Shown here: positions 40,997 through 50,289 of the stretch, piece after piece
How positions within the stretch are numbered: position 1 is the first letter of the stretch
How the letters are laid out: each line of letters starts with the position of its first letter
Assembly: GCF_007829815.1 (NCBI RefSeq)
Contig: NZ_VIWT01000006.1
Coordinates: forward strand, 1-64,000
Direction of reading: 5' to 3'
Origin: Kitasatospora viridis
Lineage (GTDB): Bacteria; Actinomycetota; Actinomycetes; Streptomycetales; Streptomycetaceae
DNA length: 64,000 nucleotides
Notes under the pieces: generated by a model
Database searches by the model: none
The model's input: only the letters and a program-made list of their open reading frames with translations
What the model was told of the DNA's origin: nothing
Translations under genes and position numbers: made by a program

Positions 40997-41006
40997 CCTA
41001 TCGTTC
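40997..41006 (+). promoter_or_regulatory. Shared box before the first NRPS gene
   Basis: CCTATCGTTC, 39 bases before ATG 41045, differs by one base from CCTAACGTTC before glmS. Upstream of it lie TGCCCGGAAATCGGC and TGCTCGGAAACCGC, which loosely resemble the direct repeats of the glmS promoter region. Confidence 0.35.
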
Positions 41007-41044
41007 AATTCGTCGCCGATCTTTCTCACCTCTGGGGTTCGCTG

Positions 41045-44000
41045 ATGTCCTCTCGAAATCTTCCTGGCGGAACAGGAGGCCGCACCGGAAACGGTGGGCC
41101 CGCCGAGCACGCGTTCGAGCCGTTCGCCGCGGCCGTCCACCGCTTCCCGGACCGGCCGGCCGTGCGGACCGGTGGACGGACCGTCAGCTACCGGGAGCTG
41201 GACGGCCTGACCGCCGCCCTCGCGGCCCGGCTCGGCCCCGGCCGCACCGTCGCCGTCACCGGCCGCGACCGGCTGGACCACGTGGTCGCCCTGGTCGCGG
41301 TGCTGCGGGCCGGCGCCACCTACCTGCCGCTGGACCGGGAGGCGCCCGAGGAGCGCAACCGCTGGATCGCCGAGGACGCCGGCGCGGACCTGGCCCTGGA
41401 CGGTGAGGAGCTCACCGAGCGGGCGGGCGGCACGGCCGCCGGCCCCGGCTACGTCATCTACACCTCCGGCACCACCGGCCGCCCCAAGGGCGTGCACGTG
41501 CCGCTCGCCGCCCTGACGGGCCACCTGGCCGCCGCCGTCGAGGCGTTCGGCCTGACCGAGCGGGACGTGGTGCTCCAGTTCGCCCGCCCGACCGTGGACG
41601 TGGCGGTGGAGCAGGTGCTCGCCGCGCTGAGCGCCGGTGCCTGCCTGGTGCTGCCGGAGCAGCGGCTGCTGGCCCCCGCCGCGCTGCTGGACCTGCTGGA
41701 CGCCGAGGGCGTCACCGTGGCCAACCTGGCGGCGGGTTACTTCCAGGACGTGGTGGCGGCGTTGGGCGGGCGGGTGCCGCGCACCCTGCGGCTGCTGGTC
41801 TCCGGCAGCGACAAGCTGGAGCCGGCCACCGCCGCCGCCTGGCGGGCGGCCACCGGGATCGAGCTGCTGAACGCCTACGGGCCGACCGAGACCGTGATCA
41901 CCGCCACCACCCACCGGTTCGACGCGGCCGGCGGGCAGCCGGACGCCCGGGTGCCGATCGGCAGCGCGCTCGGCGGCCGGCGGCTGCACGTGCTGGACGA
42001 GCGGCTGCGTCCGGTGCCGGCCGGTGAGGCGGGCGAACTCTACGTCGGCGGGCCGCTGTTGGCCTCCGGCTACCTCGGCCGCCCGGGCCTGACGGCCGAG
42101 CGCTTCGTCGCTGACCCGTCCGGCGGCCCCGGTGACCGCCTCTACCGCACCGGGGACCTGGTGCGCCGAACCGGAACGGAAGGTCCGCTGGAGTTCCTCG
42201 GACGCACCGACCACCAGGTGAAGATCCGCGGCTTCCGGGTCGAGCCCGGCGAGGTCGAGCAGGTGCTGGCCGGCCACCCCGGCATCACCGGCTGCCTGGT
42301 GGTGGCGCACGAGGGCCGGCTGGCCGCCTACGTGACCGGCGATGCCCCGCAGTACGCCGAGCTGCGGCCCTGGCTGGCCGAGCGGCTGCCCGAGCACCTG
42401 GCCCCGGCGACCCTCACCGCGCTGGCCGCCTTCCCGCTGACCGCCGCCGGCAAGGTGGACCGCGCGGCGCTGCCCGCCCCGCAGGCCGCACCCGCGGGCC
42501 AGTCGGCCGGCCGGCCGCCGCGCACCCCCGCCGAGCAGCTGATCGCGGCGGTCTGGGCCGACGTGCTCGGGGTGCCCGAGGTGACCGCCGACGACAACTT
42601 CTTCCACCTGGGCGGCGATTCGCTGACCGCGGTGCGGGTGGTCGGCCGGGTCTTCGACGTCTTCGGCATGATCTCGCCCTACACCATCTTCGACGCGCCG
42701 ACGCTGGCCGAGTTCGCCGCCGCCGTGAGCTCCGCCGCCGCCGGCGAGCGCCCGGCCCCGGTCCGCACCGGCGCCACCGAGGCCCCGCTGTCCAAGTTCC
42801 AGCGCGGCCTGTGGTTCCTCGACCAGTGGAACCCGGACTCGCCGACCTACGTGGTGCCCTGGGTGTTCCGCTTCGCCGGACCGGTCGACCCCGAGCTGCT
42901 GCGGCAGGCGCTGGCCGGCGTGGTCGCACGGCACGAGAGCCTGCGGACCACCTTCGAGCTCGCCGAGGACGGGCCGCGCCAGGTCGTCCACCCGGCCGTG
43001 GAGCTGCCGTTCACCCTGACCGAGACCACCGCCGAGCAGGTGGACGAACTGGTCGCCGAGGCCGCGCTGGAGCCCTTCGACCTGGCGGCCGGACCGCTGC
43101 TGCGGGCCCGGGTGTTCCGCACCGGCGACACCGCCACCCTGCTGCTGATGTTCCACCACATCGTCTGGGACGAGGGCTCGCTGCCGGTGCTGGAGGGCGA
43201 ACTCCAGGAGCTGTACGCCGCGTTGGCCGAGGGCCGGGCGGCCGAGCTGCCGGAGCCGGCCGTCCAGTACGGCGACTACGCGGCCTGGCAGTACCAGGAC
43301 GACCAGGCGGAGCGTCAGCTCGACTACTGGCGCCAGCAGTTGCGCGACGCACCGACCGCTCCCGCACTGGAGCCGGAGCACCCGCGGCCCGAGGAGCAGG
43401 CCTTCCGCGGCGCCTTCCACCGGTTCACCATGCCCGACCCGGTGGCCGAGGCCGTCCGGGCGCTCGCCCGCAGCGAGGACGCCACCCCGTTCATGGTGCT
43501 GCTCGCCGGCCTTGCGCTGACCCTGCACCGCCGCACCGGGCAGCGCGACCTGGTGCTCGGCTCCCCGGTGAACGCCCGCGGCCGGGCCGAACTCGACGGC
43601 CTGATCGGCTACTTCGTCAACCTGCTGCCGCTGCGGCTGCAGCTGGCGGAGGGCGCCTCGTTCCGCGAGCTGGTCCGCCACGTGCGCGAGGTGTCGATCG
43701 GCGGCTACCGGCACCAGGAGGTCCCGTTCGACGACATCGCCGCCGCCGTGCTGGAGGAGCGCCCCGAGGACCGCAACCCGCTCTGCCAGGTGCTGCTGGA
43801 GCTGCACCCGCTGGACACCCGGCCGTTCACCGTCGGCGGGCACCAGGTCACCCGCGCCCTGCACTCCAACCCGGTCTCCCGGTTCGACCTGTCCGTCTCG
43901 GTGGACGACCTCGGCACCGGCTTCACCGGCCGCTTCGAGTACGACAGCGACCTGTTCGGCCCCGCCGCGATGGCCGCCCTGTGCGAGGAGTGGCTCGGCA

Positions 44001-45751
44001 CCCTGGCCGCCGCCGTCGAGGTGCCGGTGCACGCCCTGTTCGAGGCGCGGGCCGCCGGCAACCCCCGGGCCACCGCCCTGATCGCAGGCGAACGCACCAT
44101 CGAGTACGGCGAGTTGAACGCCGACGCGAACCGCCTGGCGCGCCGCCTGACGGAGCTCGGCATCGGCCGCGGCGACACCGTCGCCGTGCTGGCCGAGCGC
44201 GGGCCCGAGATGGTCACCGCGCTGCTGGCCGCGCTCAAGGCCGGCGCCGCCTACACCCTGCTCGACCCGGACTTCCCGGCCGAGCGGCTGGCCGGCGCGG
44301 TCGCCGACGCCGGCGCCCGCACGGTGATCACCCACCGGCACGCCACCGTGCCGTTCGCCGTCGAGCGCCAGCTCGACCTGGACGCCGCGGCCGGCGACCT
44401 GGCCCGGCAGGCGGCGCACGACCTGCGCCTGCCCATCGACGGCGCCGACCTGGCCTGCGTGATGTTCACCTCCGGCTCCACCGGCCGCCCCAAGGGCGTG
44501 GCCGTGCCGCACCGCGCGCTCACCACCACCTACCTCGGCCAGGACTACGCCCGGTTCGGCCCCGACGAGGTCTGGCTGCAGTGCTCGCCGGTCTCCTGGG
44601 ACGCCTTCGCGCTGGAGCTCTACGGCGCGCTCTGCTTCGGCGGCACCTGCGTACTGCAGCCCGGCCAGCGGCCGGAGCCGCAGGCCATCGCCGAGCTGAC
44701 CCCGCGTCACGGCGTCACCCAGCTCCAGCTCTCCGCCAGCCTGTTCAACTTCCTGCTGGAGGAGTTCCCGCAGACCTACGACGGCCTCAAGCTGGCCATC
44801 ACCGCCGGCGAGCGGGCCTCCGTCACCCACGTGGCCAAGGCGCTGGCCGGCTACCCGCAGCTGGCGGTCGCCAACGGCTACGGCCCGGTCGAGAGCCTCG
44901 GCCTGACCACCAGCCACCAGGTCGACCGGGCCGCCCCCGCCGGCAACTCGGTCCCGATCGGCACCGCGCTGAACGGCAAGGGCGTGCTGGTCCTGGACGA
45001 GCTGCTGCGCCCGGTCGAGCCCGGCACCACCGGCGAGCTGTACGCCACCGGCGGCGGCCTCGCCTACGGCTACCTGGGCCGCTCCGCGCTGACCGCCGCC
45101 CGCTTCGTCGCCCACCCGTTCGGCGCCCCCGGCGAGCGCCTCTACCGCACCGGCGACCTCGGCCACCTGAACGCCGACGGCCTGCTGGAGGTCACCGGCC
45201 GGATCGACGACCAGGTGAAGATCCGCGGCTTCCGGGTCGAGCCCGGCGAGATCGAGGACGCGCTCACCCGCCACCCGGCCGTCCAGGAGGCCGCCGTCAC
45301 CGTCCACGAGCCCGCCCCGGGCGACCGCAGGCTCGCCGCCTACGTCACCCTCGGCGCCGGACCGGTGGACCCGGACGCGCTGCTCGACCACCTGGCCGGC
45401 CTGCTGCCCGAGCACATGGTGCCCGCCACCCTCGACGTGCTGGACGCCCTGCCGCTCAACCACAACGGCAAGGTCGACCGCAAGGCGCTGCCCGCCCCGG
45501 CCGGCCGCCGCGCCGCCGCGGCCGACCCGCTGACCGAGGCCGAGCGGCTGGTCGCCGACGCGGTGCGCGAGGTGCTCGACCTCGCCGAGGTCGGGCGCGA
45601 GGACAACTTCTTCCGGATCGGCGGCAACTCGCTGGCCGCCGTCCGGGTCGCGATGCGGCTGTCCCAGGCCACCGGCACCCGGGTCCCCCCGCAACTGGTG
45701 TTCAAGGGCCGGACCGTGAGCGCCATCGCCGAACGGCTGGCCGCCAAGTGA
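41045..45751 (+). CDS. Nonribosomal peptide synthetase, A-T-C-A-T
   Basis: 1568 residues. Domains: A1 (about 25-510; core VIYTSGTTGRPKGVHVP, NAYGPTETVI, LYRTGDLVRR), T1 (about 515-580; FFHLGGDSLTAV, Ser near 524), C (about 582-990; active site FHHIVWDEGS near 703), A2 (about 995-1490; VMFTSGSTGRPKGVAVP, LYRTGDLGHL), T2 (about 1500-1568; FFRIGGNSLAAV). It starts with an A domain and no starter C domain, so it can be the loading protein. The C active site reads HHxxxDE-G rather than HHxxxDG. A hand alignment puts a Glu in the A1 specificity pocket (position 239 in GrsA numbering), which would suit an amine-bearing side chain; low certainty. Confidence 0.93.
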   Translation: MSSRNLPGGTGGRTGNGGPAEHAFEPFAAAVHRFPDRPAVRTGGRTVSYRELDGLTAALAARLGPGRTVAVTGRDRLDHVVALVAVLRAGATYLPLDREAPEERNRWIAEDAGADLALDGEELTERAGGTAAGPGYVIYTSGTTGRPKGVHVPLAALTGHLAAAVEAFGLTERDVVLQFARPTVDVAVEQVLAALSAGACLVLPEQRLLAPAALLDLLDAEGVTVANLAAGYFQDVVAALGGRVPRTLRLLVSGSDKLEPATAAAWRAATGIELLNAYGPTETVITATTHRFDAAGGQPDARVPIGSALGGRRLHVLDERLRPVPAGEAGELYVGGPLLASGYLGRPGLTAERFVADPSGGPGDRLYRTGDLVRRTGTEGPLEFLGRTDHQVKIRGFRVEPGEVEQVLAGHPGITGCLVVAHEGRLAAYVTGDAPQYAELRPWLAERLPEHLAPATLTALAAFPLTAAGKVDRAALPAPQAAPAGQSAGRPPRTPAEQLIAAVWADVLGVPEVTADDNFFHLGGDSLTAVRVVGRVFDVFGMISPYTIFDAPTLAEFAAAVSSAAAGERPAPVRTGATEAPLSKFQRGLWFLDQWNPDSPTYVVPWVFRFAGPVDPELLRQALAGVVARHESLRTTFELAEDGPRQVVHPAVELPFTLTETTAEQVDELVAEAALEPFDLAAGPLLRARVFRTGDTATLLLMFHHIVWDEGSLPVLEGELQELYAALAEGRAAELPEPAVQYGDYAAWQYQDDQAERQLDYWRQQLRDAPTAPALEPEHPRPEEQAFRGAFHRFTMPDPVAEAVRALARSEDATPFMVLLAGLALTLHRRTGQRDLVLGSPVNARGRAELDGLIGYFVNLLPLRLQLAEGASFRELVRHVREVSIGGYRHQEVPFDDIAAAVLEERPEDRNPLCQVLLELHPLDTRPFTVGGHQVTRALHSNPVSRFDLSVSVDDLGTGFTGRFEYDSDLFGPAAMAALCEEWLGTLAAAVEVPVHALFEARAAGNPRATALIAGERTIEYGELNADANRLARRLTELGIGRGDTVAVLAERGPEMVTALLAALKAGAAYTLLDPDFPAERLAGAVADAGARTVITHRHATVPFAVERQLDLDAAAGDLARQAAHDLRLPIDGADLACVMFTSGSTGRPKGVAVPHRALTTTYLGQDYARFGPDEVWLQCSPVSWDAFALELYGALCFGGTCVLQPGQRPEPQAIAELTPRHGVTQLQLSASLFNFLLEEFPQTYDGLKLAITAGERASVTHVAKALAGYPQLAVANGYGPVESLGLTTSHQVDRAAPAGNSVPIGTALNGKGVLVLDELLRPVEPGTTGELYATGGGLAYGYLGRSALTAARFVAHPFGAPGERLYRTGDLGHLNADGLLEVTGRIDDQVKIRGFRVEPGEIEDALTRHPAVQEAAVTVHEPAPGDRRLAAYVTLGAGPVDPDALLDHLAGLLPEHMVPATLDVLDALPLNHNGKVDRKALPAPAGRRAAAADPLTEAERLVADAVREVLDLAEVGREDNFFRIGGNSLAAVRVAMRLSQATGTRVPPQLVFKGRTVSAIAERLAAK

Positions 45752-45786
45752 CCCAGGCCCAGAACGCACAGGAAGGAGACGCGGCC

Positions 45787-48700
45787 GTGAGCCCGTCCGA
45801 CCACCCGGCGCACAGCGCGCCCGTCTCGGGGCTGCAGCGCGGCCTCTGGTTCCTCGACCGCCTCGACCCGCAGGCCGTCACCTACTGCACCCCGTGGACC
45901 TTCGAGGTCACCGGCCCGCTCGACCTCGCGCTGTTCCAGGGCGCGCTGGACGCCCTGGTGGCCCGGCACGAGGCGCTGCGCACCACCTTCGCGCTGCACC
46001 CCGACGGCCCCCGCCAGCAGGTGCACCCCACGCTCGCCGTGCCGCTCGCGGTGACCGACCTGCGCCCGCTCGACGAGCCCGCCCGGCCCGAGCGGTTGGA
46101 GCAACTTCTTGCCGCCCGCAGCGCCGAGCCCTTCGACCTGGCGACCGGCCCGCTGCTGCGGGCCGAGGCCTTCCGGCTCGCCGACGAGCGCACCACGGTG
46201 CTGTTCGCCGTCCACCACATCGTCTGGGACGGCTGGTCCGCCGAGGTCTTCGAGCGCGAGCTCGTCGAGCTCTACGGCGCAGCTCTGACGGACCGTCAGG
46301 TCGAACTGCCGGAACTGACGGTGCAGTACACCGACTACGCCCGGGAGCAGCTGGACACCTCCTACGAGGAGCACCTGGCCTACTGGAAGCAGCAGTTGCA
46401 CGGCGCGCCCGCCCTGCTGGAGCTGCCCACCGACCGGCCCCGGCCCTCCGAGCGCGGCGCGGCCGGCCGGACCGCCGACTTCGACCTGGCGCCCGGCACC
46501 GCGGCCCGGGTCCGGGAGCTGGCGGAGGCCGAGGGCGTCACCCCGTTCACCGTCCAGCTCGCCGCGTTCGCGCTGCTGCTGAACCGCTGGACCGGCGCCG
46601 ACGACCTGCTGATCGGCACCCCGGTCACCACCCGCGACCGCCCCGAACTGGAGCACCTGCTCGGCTACTTCGTCAACCTGCTGCCGCTGCGGCTGCGGCT
46701 CGGCCCCGAACTGACCTTCCGCGCCCTGCTGGAGCACGTGCAGGACACCGCCTTCGACGCCTACGGCTACCTCGACGTGCCGTTCGACCAGCTGGTCGAC
46801 CAGCTCGGCGCGGCCCGCACCGCCCAGCACCCGCCGCTGGTCCAGGTGGTGTTCGGCGCGCACGGCGAGAACCGCACCCCGCTCGCGCTCGGCCCGGCCA
46901 GTGCCGTCAGCCGGGTGCGCGCCAACGGCACCGCCAAGTTCGACCTGACCTGGTCCGTCTTCGACGGCGGCGACGGTGGCGGCGAGCTGCGCGGTGAGGC
47001 CGAGTACCGCAGCGAGCTCTTCGACCCGGGCACGGTCGACCGGCTGGCCGCCGACTACGACGAGCTGCTCGGCGCCGCCCTGGACGACCCCGACGCCACC
47101 GTGCTGCGCCTGACCACCCGCGCCGCCGACACCGCCCCGGCCACCGACGCCCCCGGCCACTGCCTGCACCACCTGTTCGAGCGGGCCGCCGACGCCCACC
47201 CCGGCCGACCCGCCGTCAGCGACGGCGAGCACAACCTGAGTTACGCCGAGCTGGACCGCCGGGCCAACCGCCTCGCGCACGCCCTGCGCGCCCGCGGGGC
47301 CGGGCCCGGCGACCGGATCGGCATGCTGCTGGAGCGCACCGCCGACGTCCTGGTCACCGTCCTCGGCGTGCTCAAGACCGGCGCCGCCTACGTGCCGGTG
47401 GACCTGGCCGCCCCCGCCGACCGCGCCGCGCTGGTCTTCGGCGACACCCAGGTCGCCCTGGTGGTCACCGACCGCCCGGACCTGGTGCCCGAAGGGCCCT
47501 GGCAGGCCTACGACCTGACCGCCGAGGCCGCCGACCTGGCGGCCCGCCCGGACACCCGACCGCCCGCCGCCGGCCGCCCCGGCGACGTCGCCTACGTCAT
47601 CTTCACCTCCGGCTCCACCGGCCGCCCCAAGGGCGTCGCCGTCGCCCACGAGCACGTCAGCCGGCTGATGGCGGACGGCGCCGAGCACTTCGGCTTCGGC
47701 CCGCAGGAGACCTGGACGCTCTTCCACAGCTACGCCTTCGACTGGACGGTCTGGGAGATGTGGGGCGCGCTGCTGCACGGCGCCCGCCTCGTCGTGGTGC
47801 CGTACCTGACGAGCCGTTCGCCGCAGGAGTTCGCCGAACTGCTGGAGCGCGAGCGGGTCTCCTACCTCTGCCTGACCCCCTCGGCGCTGCGCCAGCTGGA
47901 GCTGGTGCTGCGGCGCGAGCCGCGTGAACTGCCCGCACTCAAGTGGGTGATGCTCGGCGGTGAGGCGCTTGACCCGGCCGTGGTGCAGCGCTGGTTCGAG
48001 CTGACGCCCGCGCCCCCGGCCCGGCTGTGCAACCTGTACGGCATCACCGAGACCACCGTCCACGTCACCACCCACGACCTGGCCGGCAGCGCGGGCTTCG
48101 AGCGCAGCCTGATCGGCGCGCCGATGCCGCACCTGAGCGCCCAGGTGCTGGACCACTGGCTGCGGCCGGTGCCGCCCGGGGCGGCCGGTGAGCTGTACAT
48201 CGGCGGCGGCAGCCTGGCCCACGGCTACTGGGGGCGGCCCGGGCTGACCGCCGGCCGCTTCGTCGCCGACCCCTACGGCCCGCCCGGCGCCCGGCTCTAC
48301 CGCACCGGCGACCTGGCCCGGCGGCTGCCCGGCGGCGGCCTGGAGTACATCGGGCGCGCCGACTTCCAGGTCAAGCTGCGCGGCTTCCGGATCGAGCTCG
48401 GCGAGATCGAGAACGCCCTCGCCGCCCACCCGGACGTCGACGCCTGCGTGGTCACCGTGCACGAGGACCGCCTCACCGCCTACCTCACCGGGCGCGAACC
48501 CGCCGACGTGCGCGGCTTCCTCGGCCGCTCGCTGCCCCCGTACATGGTCCCGGCCAGCTACACCGTGCTGGAGGCGCTGCCGCTCACCGTCAACGGCAAG
48601 GTCGACCGCGCCGCGCTGCCCGCCCCCGGCCAGCGCGCCACCGCCGCCACCGGCCGCCACGTCGAGCCGCGCACCCCGGAGGAGGAGGCCTTCGCCGCCG

Positions 48701-50223
48701 TCTGGACCGAGGTCCTGGAGGTCGACGGCATCGGCGTGCACGACGACTTCTTCCACCTCGGCGGCGACTCCATCCGCGCCGTCCAGCTGGCCGGCGCCCT
48801 GCACGAGCGCGGCTGGGGGATCAGCCTGCGGGACGTCTTCAACGCCCCCACCGTCGCCGCCCTGCTGCCGCTGGCCAAGCCCGTCGAACAGGGCGCGGAC
48901 GCGCACGAGCCGTTCGCCCTGATCGACCCCGAGGACCGCGCAGAACTGCCGCCCGGCCTCGCCGACGCCTACCCGATGGTCTCCATGCAGCTCTCCATGG
49001 TCTTCCACATGGAGGTCGCCGGCGGCACCGACAGCTACCACAACGTCAACTCCTACCGGATCTCCGGCGACCTCGACGAGACCGCCTTCCGACGCTCCGT
49101 CAGCGAGGCGATGGACCGCCACCCGGTGCTGCGCACCGGCCTGGACGTCGCCGGCTACGGCGAACCGCTGCAACTCGTGCACGGCCCGCTGCCCGCGCCC
49201 GTCGACTTCGCCGACCTGCGCGGCACGGCCGACCAGGACGCGGCCGTCCGCGAGGTCTTCGACACCCACCGCTGGACACCCTTCGACCTCGCCGAACCGC
49301 CGCTGTTCCGGATCACCGTGCAGCGCCTGGCCGACGACGCCTTCCAGCTCACCGTCTCCGAGCACCACGCGATCCTCGACGGCTGGAGCTTCACCTCCCT
49401 GCTCACCGAGATCCTGGAGCGCCACGGAGCGCTGGCCGCCGACCCGCACAGCGCCCCCACCCCGCCGCCGCGCACCGCCTACCGCGACTTCGTCGCCGTC
49501 GAACGCCAGGCCGCCGAGGACCCGCAGTCGCTCGCCTACTGGCGCGAGCGCCTGACCGGCGCCAGCGGCCAGCTCTTCCCCGGCAGCGAGGACGTGCACG
49601 AGGCACCGCGCACCGTCGAACGGGTGCTGCCCGAGGCACCCGAACAGCTGCGGCAGATCGCCGAAGCCCTGTCCGTGCCCGTCAAGTCGGTCGCGCTCGC
49701 CGCCCACCTGCACGCCCTCGCCGCGATCACCGGCCGACGCCGCGTCACCACGGGCCTCGCCGTCAACGGCCGGCTGGAACGGCTCGGCGGCACCGAGGTC
49801 TACGGGCTCTTCCTCAACACCGTGCCGCTGAGCTGCGAGCCCGCCGAGGACCTGCTCGCCCTGGTGCGCGAGGTGCACCGCGAGGAGCTCGACATGATGC
49901 CGCACCGCCGGGTGCCGTTCGCCCGGCTGGCCCGGCTGATGACCGACACCGCGCTGGACAGCCAGTTCGGCTACCTGCGCTTCCACGCCCTGGGCCGGCT
50001 CAGCACGGCCCGCATCGTGGACGGCCGGATCGGCACCGAGCCGACCCTGCGCCACGAACCCAACAGCTTCACCTTCGGCGCCTCGGTGATCCAGGACCCG
50101 GTCACGCAGCGGGTGCTGCTCGCCGTCGACCACCAGCGGTCCCTGGTCCCCGACGACACCGCCGAGCAGTTCATGGACACCTACACCGACGCCCTGCACC
50201 GCATGGCCGCCGACCTGCGCTGA
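45787..50223 (+). CDS. Nonribosomal peptide synthetase, C-A-T-C
   Basis: 1478 residues from GTG 45787 (GGAAGGAG upstream; GTG 45748, overlapping the previous stop, is the alternative). Domains: C1 (about 12-440; VHHIVWDGWS near 143), A (about 455-960; VIFTSGSTGRPKGVAVA, NLYGITETTVHV), T (about 970-1040; FFHLGGDSIRAVQL), C2 (about 1065-1478; EHHAILDGWS near 1192). The protein ends in a condensation domain with no A or T after it. The A pocket context NLYGITETTVHV is often seen in Thr- or related side-chain activating domains, which is suggestive only. Confidence 0.93.
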   Translation: MSPSDHPAHSAPVSGLQRGLWFLDRLDPQAVTYCTPWTFEVTGPLDLALFQGALDALVARHEALRTTFALHPDGPRQQVHPTLAVPLAVTDLRPLDEPARPERLEQLLAARSAEPFDLATGPLLRAEAFRLADERTTVLFAVHHIVWDGWSAEVFERELVELYGAALTDRQVELPELTVQYTDYAREQLDTSYEEHLAYWKQQLHGAPALLELPTDRPRPSERGAAGRTADFDLAPGTAARVRELAEAEGVTPFTVQLAAFALLLNRWTGADDLLIGTPVTTRDRPELEHLLGYFVNLLPLRLRLGPELTFRALLEHVQDTAFDAYGYLDVPFDQLVDQLGAARTAQHPPLVQVVFGAHGENRTPLALGPASAVSRVRANGTAKFDLTWSVFDGGDGGGELRGEAEYRSELFDPGTVDRLAADYDELLGAALDDPDATVLRLTTRAADTAPATDAPGHCLHHLFERAADAHPGRPAVSDGEHNLSYAELDRRANRLAHALRARGAGPGDRIGMLLERTADVLVTVLGVLKTGAAYVPVDLAAPADRAALVFGDTQVALVVTDRPDLVPEGPWQAYDLTAEAADLAARPDTRPPAAGRPGDVAYVIFTSGSTGRPKGVAVAHEHVSRLMADGAEHFGFGPQETWTLFHSYAFDWTVWEMWGALLHGARLVVVPYLTSRSPQEFAELLERERVSYLCLTPSALRQLELVLRREPRELPALKWVMLGGEALDPAVVQRWFELTPAPPARLCNLYGITETTVHVTTHDLAGSAGFERSLIGAPMPHLSAQVLDHWLRPVPPGAAGELYIGGGSLAHGYWGRPGLTAGRFVADPYGPPGARLYRTGDLARRLPGGGLEYIGRADFQVKLRGFRIELGEIENALAAHPDVDACVVTVHEDRLTAYLTGREPADVRGFLGRSLPPYMVPASYTVLEALPLTVNGKVDRAALPAPGQRATAATGRHVEPRTPEEEAFAAVWTEVLEVDGIGVHDDFFHLGGDSIRAVQLAGALHERGWGISLRDVFNAPTVAALLPLAKPVEQGADAHEPFALIDPEDRAELPPGLADAYPMVSMQLSMVFHMEVAGGTDSYHNVNSYRISGDLDETAFRRSVSEAMDRHPVLRTGLDVAGYGEPLQLVHGPLPAPVDFADLRGTADQDAAVREVFDTHRWTPFDLAEPPLFRITVQRLADDAFQLTVSEHHAILDGWSFTSLLTEILERHGALAADPHSAPTPPPRTAYRDFVAVERQAAEDPQSLAYWRERLTGASGQLFPGSEDVHEAPRTVERVLPEAPEQLRQIAEALSVPVKSVALAAHLHALAAITGRRRVTTGLAVNGRLERLGGTEVYGLFLNTVPLSCEPAEDLLALVREVHREELDMMPHRRVPFARLARLMTDTALDSQFGYLRFHALGRLSTARIVDGRIGTEPTLRHEPNSFTFGASVIQDPVTQRVLLAVDHQRSLVPDDTAEQFMDTYTDALHRMAADLR

Positions 50224-50289
50224 CCTCCGCTTCTGCGCCGACCATCGCCGACCTTCGCCGACCCGCCACCGACCACCTGGGGAACCGTC

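Noticed and set aside
42811..45786. Long plus-strand frame upstream of and continuous with the second NRPS
   Set aside because: The part before 45748 is an out-of-frame shadow of the first NRPS (Arg/Pro/Gly-rich). True homology begins at the C domain after GTG 45787.
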